Source: Secundilactobacillus silagei JCM 19001
GTDB taxonomy: Bacteria; Bacillota; Bacilli; Lactobacillales; Lactobacillaceae
Length of the DNA: 64,000 nt
Direction of reading: 5' to 3'
Assembly: GCF_002217945.1 (NCBI RefSeq)
Contig: NZ_BCMG01000001.1
Coordinates: forward strand, 306,446 to 370,445
Position 1 is the stretch's first letter, and each line of letters starts with the position of its first letter. Below, piece after piece: positions 36,886 through 44,342 of the stretch. The notes beneath the pieces are model-generated. The model was not told the origin of the DNA and did no database searches. It worked only from the letters and a program-made list of their open reading frames with translations. Made by a program: the position numbers and the translations under genes.

Positions 36886-37992
36886 ATGACAAAAATTTTT
36901 GGCAGTCCATCGACGTACGTTCAGGGCAGCGGTGCCTTATTTGACAGCGCTGAAGCCCTGCACAAGTTAGGGTCTAAACCCATCGTGATGGCTGATACGA
37001 CGGTCTATAAGATTGTGGGTAAAAAGTTTATCGATTATTTAGGTCAGCAAAAGTTTGACGTTCGTAAGGTGACATTCAAAGGCGAAGCTTCGGATAAAGA
37101 AATCGACCGCATTACGGGCATTGGTCAGGATTTTGGGGCTGATTTAATTATTGGTCTAGGCGGTGGCAAAACACTGGATTCAGCCAAAGCCATTGCTGAT
37201 AATTTGAAGTTACCAGTAGCAATTTTACCAACGTTAGCTTCAACGGATGCACCTTGTTCACGGTTATCGGTGATCTACACGCCAGATGGCGGTTTCGAAA
37301 AGTACCGTTTTTACAGCAAAAATCCCGATTTAGTCTTAGTTGATACCCAACTGGTTGCTAATGCACCGACCCGCCTGTTAGCTTCCGGCATTGCGGATGC
37401 TTTAGCGACTAACGTTGAGGCTCAGGCGGTTGCCAAGGCTAACGGCCAAACGATGCTGAACGCGAAACAGACCTTGGTGGGCAACGCCATTGCGGAGAAG
37501 TGTGAAGAAACACTGTTCGCTTATGGCCTGCAAGCCATTGACGCAGCCGGGGTCCACGCCGTTACGCCAGCTTTGGAAAAAATCGTTGAAGCCAATACGT
37601 TAATGAGCGGTGTCGGGTTTGAAAGTGGCGGGTTAGCTGCTGCTCATGCTATTCATAATGGGCTGACTTCCTTACCCAATGAAGCACTGCACGCCAAGAC
37701 TCACGGTGAAAAAGTGGCTTTTGGGACGCTAACTCAGCTGTTCTTGGAAGGCCGCGAAACAGAGGACATTCATACGTACTTAGCATTTGATTTGGCCTTG
37801 GGCTTGCCAACGACCTTTGACGATTTAGGGATTGCTGATATCTCAGACGAAGATCTCTTGAAAGTTGGTCAAGCAGCAACTGCGCCAGCGGATACCATGA
37901 CTGAAATGCCGTTTGAAGTGACGCCGGCAGACGTTGTGGCAGCCATGAAGGGTGCCGATGCTTACAGCAGAGCCATTCAGGGATTAGCATAA
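36886..37992 (+). CDS. gldA: Glycerol dehydrogenase
   Basis: It oxidises glycerol to dihydroxyacetone with NAD, or works in reverse. The 368 residues show the nucleotide loop GLGGGKTLDSAK (about 90-101) and the metal ligands Asp171, His254 and His273 in GIADAL, AAAHAIHNG and THGEK. TGGAGG precedes the ATG. A cre site overlaps the promoter, so glucose repression is likely. No dihydroxyacetone kinase is adjacent. Confidence 0.93.
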   Translation: MTKIFGSPSTYVQGSGALFDSAEALHKLGSKPIVMADTTVYKIVGKKFIDYLGQQKFDVRKVTFKGEASDKEIDRITGIGQDFGADLIIGLGGGKTLDSAKAIADNLKLPVAILPTLASTDAPCSRLSVIYTPDGGFEKYRFYSKNPDLVLVDTQLVANAPTRLLASGIADALATNVEAQAVAKANGQTMLNAKQTLVGNAIAEKCEETLFAYGLQAIDAAGVHAVTPALEKIVEANTLMSGVGFESGGLAAAHAIHNGLTSLPNEALHAKTHGEKVAFGTLTQLFLEGRETEDIHTYLAFDLALGLPTTFDDLGIADISDEDLLKVGQAATAPADTMTEMPFEVTPADVVAAMKGADAYSRAIQGLA

Positions 37993-38021
37993 TTAATGTT
38001 TAAAAATCAATAGTTTCAACC

Positions 38022-38073
38022 AAAATACCACGATTTTCCAACGGCCAGTAATGGCGGAAAATCATGGTATTTT
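38022..38073 (+). terminator. Terminator of gldA
   Basis: AAAATACCA-C-GATTTTCC pairs with GGAAAATC-A-TGGTATTTT around a 16-base loop; the T-run is at the right foot. Confidence 0.8.
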
Positions 38074-38112
38074 AAGTTTGGTGGATCAGCTTATTTGTTT
38101 AGTCTTTATTAA

Positions 38113-38141
38113 TTGTGAAAACCGCGTATTCGCGGTAAAAT
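38113..38141 (+). promoter_or_regulatory. Promoter of the PanT-like gene with inverted repeat in the spacer
   Basis: TTGTGA (38113-38118), 17 bases, TAAAAT (38136-38141). CCGCG-TATT-CGCGG (38122-38135) fills the spacer and could be an operator. Confidence 0.55.
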
Positions 38142-38193
38142 GATAGCCATCTAAGTCGGGCAGCCAACCGTATCACGTGAGGAGGGGAACATC

Positions 38194-38781
38194 ATTAATA
38201 CACAGAGTCGTGCTTACCGCATTTCGATTTTATCGTTATTTATCGCCATTGTTTTTGTTCAAAGTATTGTGCCATTTCTAGGTTACATTCCGGTGGGGCC
38301 ATTTAGTATTGTGATCATTCAGGTCACCGTGGTGATTGCCGCCGTTTTACTGGGACCCAAGGATGGGGCCTGGGTTGGCTTTACCTGGGGCTTTATCAAC
38401 TGGATTCGAGCCTTCGTCTGGCCGACTAGTCCGATGGCCATTTACGTGTTAGTTAACCCGTTAGTTTCAATTCTGCCACGATTATTAGTTGGTTTGATCA
38501 GCGGCTGGATACTCTTGAAAATGGTTCACAACGTGCACGACGCCAAAGTCTGGCAATTGTCATTGACTGGGATTATCGGATCGCTAGTCAACACCGTTTT
38601 GGTGCTCAGTTTTATGGCTGGGATGTACTACCTGGGCTGGCTGCCGCTTGATAAACTTAACGTGCACGCTTTGATGCCCTGGCTATTAGGCATAATGGCG
38701 ACGAATGGGTTGCCTGAAGCAATCATGGCAGGCGTCTTAGTGCCTTTGATCAGTAAGCCCTTGCTGAGATATGTAAAATAG
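38194..38781 (+). CDS. ECF transporter S component, PanT-like, with an ATT start
   Basis: The family segment VPFLGYIPVGPFSIVII and six hydrophobic segments identify an S component of the pantothenate (PanT) type. No ATG, GTG or TTG exists in frame between the upstream stop (38152) and GTG 38269, which would delete the first helix. A strong GAGGAGGGG ends 6 bases before ATT 38194, giving (M)NTQSRAYRISILSLFIAIV and 195 residues. ATC 38191 is the alternative. No dedicated ATPases follow, so it probably uses EcfA1A2T. Confidence 0.8.
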   Translation: MNTQSRAYRISILSLFIAIVFVQSIVPFLGYIPVGPFSIVIIQVTVVIAAVLLGPKDGAWVGFTWGFINWIRAFVWPTSPMAIYVLVNPLVSILPRLLVGLISGWILLKMVHNVHDAKVWQLSLTGIIGSLVNTVLVLSFMAGMYYLGWLPLDKLNVHALMPWLLGIMATNGLPEAIMAGVLVPLISKPLLRYVK

Positions 38782-38837
38782 TAAAATAAAAATTCAATTA
38801 GACCGTTTACCAAAATCTAGCTCCGTCAATTCTTTTC

Positions 38838-38846
38838 TGCTATACT
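38838..38846 (+). promoter_or_regulatory. Extended -10 promoter of ddl
   Basis: TG then C then TATACT (38841-38846); weak -35. It lies 34 bases before the ATG. Confidence 0.55.
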
Positions 38847-38879
38847 TAAGGTTCTAAGAAAGAAGCGGAGGAAAAAATT

Positions 38880-39932
38880 ATGAAGATCGTGGTATTAGCG
38901 GGTGGTCGCTCAACGGAACGCAACGTGTCCCTGTCTTCTAGTGCTAAGGTAGCAAATGCATTACGGCGCAAGGGTTATGAGGTTGCGCTAGTCGATTTAT
39001 TTCTAGGTTTACCAGGCGCAGACGATCAGTCAATGGCGAAACTCTTTACCAGTCAGGAACAAAACATCGATCTCAACATTTCGGATGAGATCATGACGGA
39101 TGACGTGATCAACGCATTGCGTCCTGATGGGTCTACTCAGCTATTTGGCCCGAACGTTTTGAAGATTTTGGCAATGGCTGACATTGTCTGGATCGGTCTG
39201 CATGGTGGCGATGGTGAAAACGGTAAGGTTCAAGCAGTCCTTGATCTGAACAATATTGCGTATACGGGTAGCGGTGCATTAGCTTCCGGAATCGCAATGG
39301 ATAAGAGTGTTTCAAAGGAAATCATGCTGTATAACGAGATCAAAACGGCGCGGTTTGTTAACATTCGTAAGGAAGACTCTGGAACAGTCGTTTTGCCATT
39401 TGGATTCCCGGTTTTCATTAAGCCGGCCAATGGCGGATCCAGTGTGGGCATGTACATTGCTAAAAACGATGATGAATTTAAAAAGGACCTCAAAAAGGCC
39501 TTTGAATTTGATGATGAAATTTTAGTTGAAGAATACATCGATGGCCGTGAGTTCTCAATGGCAGTTGTGAATGGCAAAGCTTTGGCAGCCATTGAGATCA
39601 TTGTGACCGATGGCTGGTATGACTTTGAACACAAATTTGTGACCGGCAATACCACTAAGTTTGTGACCCCACCGGATATTCCAGATGATGTTCATAATAA
39701 AATGAAACAGATTTCTTTGAAGACGTTCAAAGCGTTAGGCCTTAGTAACTACGGCCGAATTGATTTTCTCTGGAACGACAATGGCTTGTATGTGATCGAA
39801 GCCAACTCGTTGCCAGGCATGACGCCACTATCACTGATGCCACAGGAAGCCGAAGCAGACGGCATCCGGTACGATGATCTGTGTGATCAGATCGTTCAAG
39901 GACAGGTTAAGGCGTTAGGATTAAACGCGTAA
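38880..39932 (+). CDS. ddl: D-alanine-D-alanine/D-lactate ligase
   Basis: An ATP-grasp enzyme that makes the terminal dipeptide or depsipeptide of peptidoglycan precursors. The 350 residues have Glu13 in [26 protein letters not shown] and the metal ligands in the [11 protein letters not shown] region. In the omega loop the residue after the conserved Lys is Phe253 (EHKF), not Tyr. That Tyr-to-Phe change marks D-Ala-D-Lac ligases of Leuconostoc and vancomycin-resistant lactobacilli. AGCGGAGG is the ribosome binding site. It is single, between two terminators. Confidence 0.93.
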   Translation: MKIVVLAGGRSTERNVSLSSSAKVANALRRKGYEVALVDLFLGLPGADDQSMAKLFTSQEQNIDLNISDEIMTDDVINALRPDGSTQLFGPNVLKILAMADIVWIGLHGGDGENGKVQAVLDLNNIAYTGSGALASGIAMDKSVSKEIMLYNEIKTARFVNIRKEDSGTVVLPFGFPVFIKPANGGSSVGMYIAKNDDEFKKDLKKAFEFDDEILVEEYIDGREFSMAVVNGKALAAIEIIVTDGWYDFEHKFVTGNTTKFVTPPDIPDDVHNKMKQISLKTFKALGLSNYGRIDFLWNDNGLYVIEANSLPGMTPLSLMPQEAEADGIRYDDLCDQIVQGQVKALGLNA

Positions 39933-39941
39933 TTAAGCGTG

Positions 39942-39985
39942 AACTAAAAAAGTTGGTAGTCTAATGACTACCAACTTTTTTAGTT
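39942..39985. terminator. Bidirectional terminator between ddl and the GGDEF gene
   Basis: A perfect 20-bp stem (39942-39961 with 39966-39985) with a TAAT loop and A6/T6 in the stem. The stop codon of the GGDEF gene lies within it. Confidence 0.9.
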
Positions 39986-41143
39986 CATTCCCACAATCGT
40001 ATTGCCTTCTAAAGTCACGCGGTTACGGCCACGCTGCTTGGAAAGGTAGAGACTGCGATCGGCCATTTTATAGACATCGTGTGCGTTATAGTGGTCCAGC
40101 CGGCTATTAGCCTGACCGACTGAAGCGGTGACGTTAATCGTTGAGGTGCCAATGGTGAAGGATAGCTGACTGATCCGTCGCCGAATTTGATCAGCGACTT
40201 TGAAGGCCACGTCATCATCCGAAAAGTCGTCATGGATGATCAAACAAAACTCTTCACCGCCAATGCGATAAGCGTTTGCCGGATAGGGGAGACTGGCAGC
40301 AAACTGGGCTAATTCTTGAGCAATTGCTTTGAGCACGGTGTTACCTACTAGATGGCCATAGTTATCATTGACTTGTTTAAATAAATCGATATCCAACTCA
40401 AAAATGGCGTACGGTTTTCGGTCGATCCGAAATCTTTCATGGGCTTTAGCGAGGTCCTTATCGAACTTGCTGAAATTATCAAGCAGTGTCAGGCCATCAC
40501 GGTTAGCCATTTTAGCAGCCTGCGTGTTGCGTTCCAGGAGTCGCTTAGACGACAACGTATATTCGATGCCAACAATGCTGAGAAGAATTAATGCTGTAAT
40601 CTGGCGTAGCCAAAAGTAGGGGTCTGTTGAGACGCCAAACAGGCAGGAAACAAGTGCGATGGCCGTGAATCCCATTACCCCCAAAGATAGGTACATTAAG
40701 GCCGCGTGTTTTAATAACAGATCGCCCCAGTGATAACAGAAAACCAGCATGAACGTAAAGGCCAAGTAATAGATTACCGTATAGATGTTGAAAGTTGGGG
40801 CGAAAAATAACACGTACGATAACATCAAAACGGCTTCAATGAAGACCTCTAGCCAGATATCAAGGTAGACGTTAATGAGAAACATACTCACAATGATCAT
40901 GTTCAAAAAGGTCCAGTGAAAGCCAAAAGCATTCGCTGCAATGCCTGAGCTTAACCATGACTGGCCCCAGAGGTAGACAAAATAAAGGGTACTTAACACA
41001 ATTTCGATTAGCGGCTTAACCCGTTTGGCCCACGAATTAGGCAGTTCCTCTAACCAGAATAAAAATGCAATCGTACCGCTTAGAACAATCATGTTAGTGA
41101 TCAAAGAAACGATAAAGGAGACCCAAATATCAAATGGCTTCAT
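39980..41143 (-). CDS. Membrane-bound diguanylate cyclase (GGDEF protein)
   Basis: The 387 residues have about seven hydrophobic segments (1-205), then a GGDEF domain. Half-site motifs are DGLTLLDNFSKF (canonical DxLTGLxNR), LDIDLFKQVND and an intact GGEEF at 295-299, so cyclic di-GMP synthesis is possible. The RxxD inhibitory site normally five residues before GGEEF is absent. No EAL phosphodiesterase or PilZ effector is nearby. The sensor part resembles small integral-membrane sensors; the signal is unknown. Confidence 0.88.
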   Translation of the reverse strand: MKPFDIWVSFIVSLITNMIVLSGTIAFLFWLEELPNSWAKRVKPLIEIVLSTLYFVYLWGQSWLSSGIAANAFGFHWTFLNMIIVSMFLINVYLDIWLEVFIEAVLMLSYVLFFAPTFNIYTVIYYLAFTFMLVFCYHWGDLLLKHAALMYLSLGVMGFTAIALVSCLFGVSTDPYFWLRQITALILLSIVGIEYTLSSKRLLERNTQAAKMANRDGLTLLDNFSKFDKDLAKAHERFRIDRKPYAIFELDIDLFKQVNDNYGHLVGNTVLKAIAQELAQFAASLPYPANAYRIGGEEFCLIIHDDFSDDDVAFKVADQIRRRISQLSFTIGTSTINVTASVGQANSRLDHYNAHDVYKMADRSLYLSKQRGRNRVTLEGNTIVGMN

Positions 41144-41255
41144 GGCTTATACTTCCCCGTTAATCAGTCTGTAATCTTTACGACTATCATAACAAACTTA
41201 TCTGGTGAGTGAAAAGAAACAGTCTTAGAAAAATGTTATATTATGATGCTAAATA

Positions 41256-41302
41256 AAAGCGCCTGAACATTGGTCAAATATTGATCGATGTTCAGGCGCT
41301 TT
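41256..41302 (-). terminator. Terminator of the DUF2187 gene
   Basis: AAAGCGCCTGAACAT pairs with ATGTTCAGGCGCTTT, with a further partly paired inner arm. On the minus strand the stem ends in CTTTTATTT. Confidence 0.85.
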
Positions 41303-41318
41303 CACCGAATCGGCTTAA

Positions 41319-41540
41319 TTAAGCTTCATCATCAGTGGCTTCAGTATCCGTAGTTTCCGGTGCTGACTTGATTAATTTCAATTTCTTCTTGTTGATCACA
41401 ACGCGATCGTGATACTTGTCCAAAATTTCTGTATCATCGCTTTTAAAAGTGACCATAAAGGAATTTTGGTAGGCTTTATCGATGAACCCGGTAAAGTCTT
41501 GACCTTCTAGTTTAAAACTGACTTGATCGCCAATTTTCAT
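41319..41540 (-). CDS. DUF2187-like small protein
   Basis: A 73-residue protein with a KOW/SH3-like strand pattern: MKIGDQVSFKLEG, AYQNSFMVTFKSD, VVINKKKLKLI, then an acidic Thr-rich tail. It resembles the DUF2187 family, whose function is unknown. ATG 41540 is chosen because GGGAGATGAG lies properly before it; an ATG at 41549 is inside that sequence. It is a single gene, convergent with neither neighbour. Confidence 0.75.
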   Translation of the reverse strand: MKIGDQVSFKLEGQDFTGFIDKAYQNSFMVTFKSDDTEILDKYHDRVVINKKKLKLIKSAPETTDTEATDDEA

Positions 41541-41637
41541 TGATCTCATCTCCCAAAATTAAACATTTATATAAGTTACTCGAAATTTGGTGATTTGTCA
41601 ATGAATACCGTCTTTTTAAAGGAGACTTTAATCTTTT

Positions 41638-41681
41638 TGTAAGGGCTTACAGTTGAATGCGCGTTTAGCACCCGATATAAT
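41638..41681 (+). promoter_or_regulatory. cre site and promoter of cydABCD
   Basis: TGTAAGGGCTTACA (41638-41651) matches the cre consensus at 13 of 14 positions and is palindromic. TTGAAT (41653-41658), 17 bases, perfect TATAAT (41676-41681) follow at once. The leader is about 100 bases. Confidence 0.75.
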
Positions 41682-41788
41682 GAGGCCGTAAACTTAGAAC
41701 CTTTCTATATTAGTTTTGAGTGAATTTTAGCAATCGTTCAGAGTTAGTTTGGTAACGCACCGAGTGATCAACGTCAGGGGAGGGTATC

Positions 41789-43249
41789 ATGTTAAATGCT
41801 GGTTTAACCGTTTTAGGTTTATCGCGTTTTCAGTTCGCCATGACAACCGTTTTTCACTTTTTCTTCGTGCCGTTTTCAATTGGGTTAGCCGTTATTGTCG
41901 CCGTTATGGAGACGATGTATGTGATTAAAAAAGAGGCAACCTACAAAAAAATGGCGCAATTCTGGGGTAAGATTTTCTTATACAGTTTCGCGGTGGGTGT
42001 TGTGACCGGGATCATTCAAGAATTTCAATTTGGCATGAACTGGTCAGAATACTCACGGTTTATGGGGGATATCTTTGGTGCACCGTTAGCCATTGAAGCC
42101 TTGGCTGCCTTCTTCTTGGAGTCAACGTTTATTGGTCTCTGGATGTTTACTTGGGAACGGTTTAAGCCGTGGCTCCACGCGCTGTTTATTTGGCTGGTGG
42201 CTATTGGTTCATCGCTGTCAGCAGTTTGGATCCTGGCTGCCAACAGTTTCATGCAAAATCCGGTGGGCTTTGCCATCAATAAAACTACTGGCCGGGTCGT
42301 TATGACCAGCTTTAGCGCGGTGGTTAAGAACCCGCAGCTGTGGCTGGAACTTCCTCACGTTTTGATGGGGGCTGGCATTACCGCATCCTTCGTGATTGCC
42401 GGCTGCTGCGCTTGGCGGTTATTAAAGAAGGACCATGTGTCTTTCTACCGGAAGTCGTTGAACGTCGCTTTGGTCATTGGTTTAATTGCCAGCATAGGTT
42501 CCGTTGCTGCTGGGGACTTTCAGACACGTTACCTGATTAATCAGCAGCCAATGAAGTTTGCTGCCATGGAAGGCTTATACAAAGATTCCACTAATAAGGG
42601 TGACTGGGCAGTCTACAGTAGTTTTAATACGAAACAGCATAAGACGACAGCATCACTAGACGTTCCCTACGTGCTCAATATTTTAAGCTATCACAGACTG
42701 TCGGGAACGGTTAAGGGCCAAAACACTATTAACCAAGAAATGCACGCGACTTACGATAAAAAGTTTGGCAAGGATATGAACTACTATGTACCAACCAAGA
42801 CACTGTTCTGGAGCTTCCGTCTAATGGCCGTTTCTGGTGGGCTGTTCGCGTTAATGGCCATTGTTGGGCTGTTCTTTAACCGCAGAAAATCCCAGCTGAT
42901 CATGCGGCAGCGCTGGTTCCTGTATATTATGGGGCTGATGCTGTGGCTGCCGTTTCTGGTCAACACGGCTGGCTGGTTCATCACTGAATTGGGTCGCTAT
43001 CCGTGGGTCGTTTACGGGCTGCTGACCATTGCTGACGCGGTTTCACCAACGTCGACGGTGGGGTCATTACTATTTACAAACATTGTTTACTTCCTACTGT
43101 TTGCGGGATTGGGATTAGTCATGATCGTGTTGTCTCACCGAACACTAACAGCGGGACCAGATGGTGTTGAAATGAACGGCTACTCATCGGAAGATACTAG
43201 CGGTAAAGTCGAAGATCCTTACGGAACGGAGGCGTTTAACCATGACTAG
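41789..43249 (+). CDS. cydA: Cytochrome bd oxidase subunit I
   Basis: It carries haems b558, b595 and d and reduces O2 with electrons from (demethyl)menaquinol. The 486 residues begin near RFQFAMTTVFHFFFVPFSIG with haem ligand His23, then ELPHVLMG (second haem His) and the C-terminal GWFITELGRYPW motif. The Q-loop is the short Gram-positive form. GGGGAGGG precedes the ATG. It overlaps cydB by 8 bases. It needs haem, for which no synthesis gene is seen here. Confidence 0.97.
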   Translation: MLNAGLTVLGLSRFQFAMTTVFHFFFVPFSIGLAVIVAVMETMYVIKKEATYKKMAQFWGKIFLYSFAVGVVTGIIQEFQFGMNWSEYSRFMGDIFGAPLAIEALAAFFLESTFIGLWMFTWERFKPWLHALFIWLVAIGSSLSAVWILAANSFMQNPVGFAINKTTGRVVMTSFSAVVKNPQLWLELPHVLMGAGITASFVIAGCCAWRLLKKDHVSFYRKSLNVALVIGLIASIGSVAAGDFQTRYLINQQPMKFAAMEGLYKDSTNKGDWAVYSSFNTKQHKTTASLDVPYVLNILSYHRLSGTVKGQNTINQEMHATYDKKFGKDMNYYVPTKTLFWSFRLMAVSGGLFALMAIVGLFFNRRKSQLIMRQRWFLYIMGLMLWLPFLVNTAGWFITELGRYPWVVYGLLTIADAVSPTSTVGSLLFTNIVYFLLFAGLGLVMIVLSHRTLTAGPDGVEMNGYSSEDTSGKVEDPYGTEAFNHD

Positions 43250-44249
43250 TGCGCAATTTCTCTGGTTTTTACTGATTGGAGTCCTGTTTAGCGGTTTCTT
43301 CTTTCTGGAAGGCTTTGACTTCGGTATTGGCATGGCCATTAAGCTGTTTGGCCGAAACACGGCTGAACGGGACACCATTATTCAAACGATCGGTCCCCAC
43401 TGGGATGGCAATGAAGTTTGGCTGATTACAGCTGGTGGTGCCATGTTTGCCTCATTTCCAATGTGGTACGCTTCACTATTCTCCGGGTATTATCTCGTGC
43501 TGTTCTTGATATTAGTGGCGTTGATCTTCCGTGGGGTGTCATTTGAATTCCGTGCCAATATGAAAACTGAAACTTGGCGGAACTTCTGGGAATGGGCTGC
43601 TACCATTGGCAGCTTCTGTGCCGCGTTTCTATTTGGCATGCTGTTTACCAGTATGATCGAAGGGGTGCCAATGGACGCTAAGGGCAATATCTTTGGGTCC
43701 TTTACCACGTATGTCAACTGGTTCTCGCTGGTTGGCGGTGTAGCCGTTACGCTGATGTGCTTGATTCACGGCTTGAACTTCTTACAGCTTAAGACGTTAG
43801 GGACTTTACGTGACCGGGCCCAAGCTTGGAACAAGGTTTTATATCCGGTTTTGATTGTTGGCGAAGTGCTGTTCGTTATTTTACTGTTTATCAGTACTGA
43901 TTTCTTCGATAAAAAACCCATCTCAACCTGGTCGATCTTGATCGTGCTCGTGTTATTGACCTTGATTGCCTGGTGGGGTGTGTTGAAGGCCCATAACTGG
44001 ACGGCGTTTATCGCCAGTGGCCTGTCATTGATCAGCATCGTGGTCTTGATCTTTAACGGGTTATTCCCACGAGTGATGATTGCCACTAACAGTGCCCACT
44101 CCATTTTGATCAAAGACGCCTCCAGTTCACCCTATACGTTGCACATTATGACGATCGTTGCCTTTTCCGTTTTGCCAATCGTCTTGATCTACTTCATTTG
44201 GAGCTACTGGGTCTTCTACAAACGCCTTAAGAGTCCTAAGGCTGCTTAA
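43242..44249 (+). CDS. cydB: Cytochrome bd oxidase subunit II
   Basis: The 335 residues with about eight hydrophobic segments show the N-terminal FFFLEGFDFGIGM and GPHWDGNEVWLITAGGAMFA motifs of CydB. The ATG lies inside the cydA end. A weak terminator-like hairpin follows before cydC, which may make cydAB more abundant than cydCD. Confidence 0.97.
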   Translation: MTSAQFLWFLLIGVLFSGFFFLEGFDFGIGMAIKLFGRNTAERDTIIQTIGPHWDGNEVWLITAGGAMFASFPMWYASLFSGYYLVLFLILVALIFRGVSFEFRANMKTETWRNFWEWAATIGSFCAAFLFGMLFTSMIEGVPMDAKGNIFGSFTTYVNWFSLVGGVAVTLMCLIHGLNFLQLKTLGTLRDRAQAWNKVLYPVLIVGEVLFVILLFISTDFFDKKPISTWSILIVLVLLTLIAWWGVLKAHNWTAFIASGLSLISIVVLIFNGLFPRVMIATNSAHSILIKDASSSPYTLHIMTIVAFSVLPIVLIYFIWSYWVFYKRLKSPKAA

Positions 44250-44265
44250 CCGTAAATGAGTTTTG

Positions 44266-44301
44266 ATTCCTCCGAGTCCGTGAATTTGGAGGAATTTTTT
44301 T
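44266..44301 (+). terminator. Intra-operon terminator between cydAB and cydCD
   Basis: ATTCCTCC (44266-44273) pairs with GGAGGAAT (44288-44295), followed by seven T. Since cydC has no promoter that I can see, it probably ends only part of the transcripts. Confidence 0.65.
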
Positions 44302-44342
44302 GAATCGATTATAACTTGATCAAAGATTGGGGGAGGAGTTCA

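Noticed and set aside
41682..41788. Rex operator in the cyd leader
   Set aside because: The TGAA...TTCA half-sites near 41731 do not fit TTGTGAAnnnnTTCACAA in sequence or spacing.
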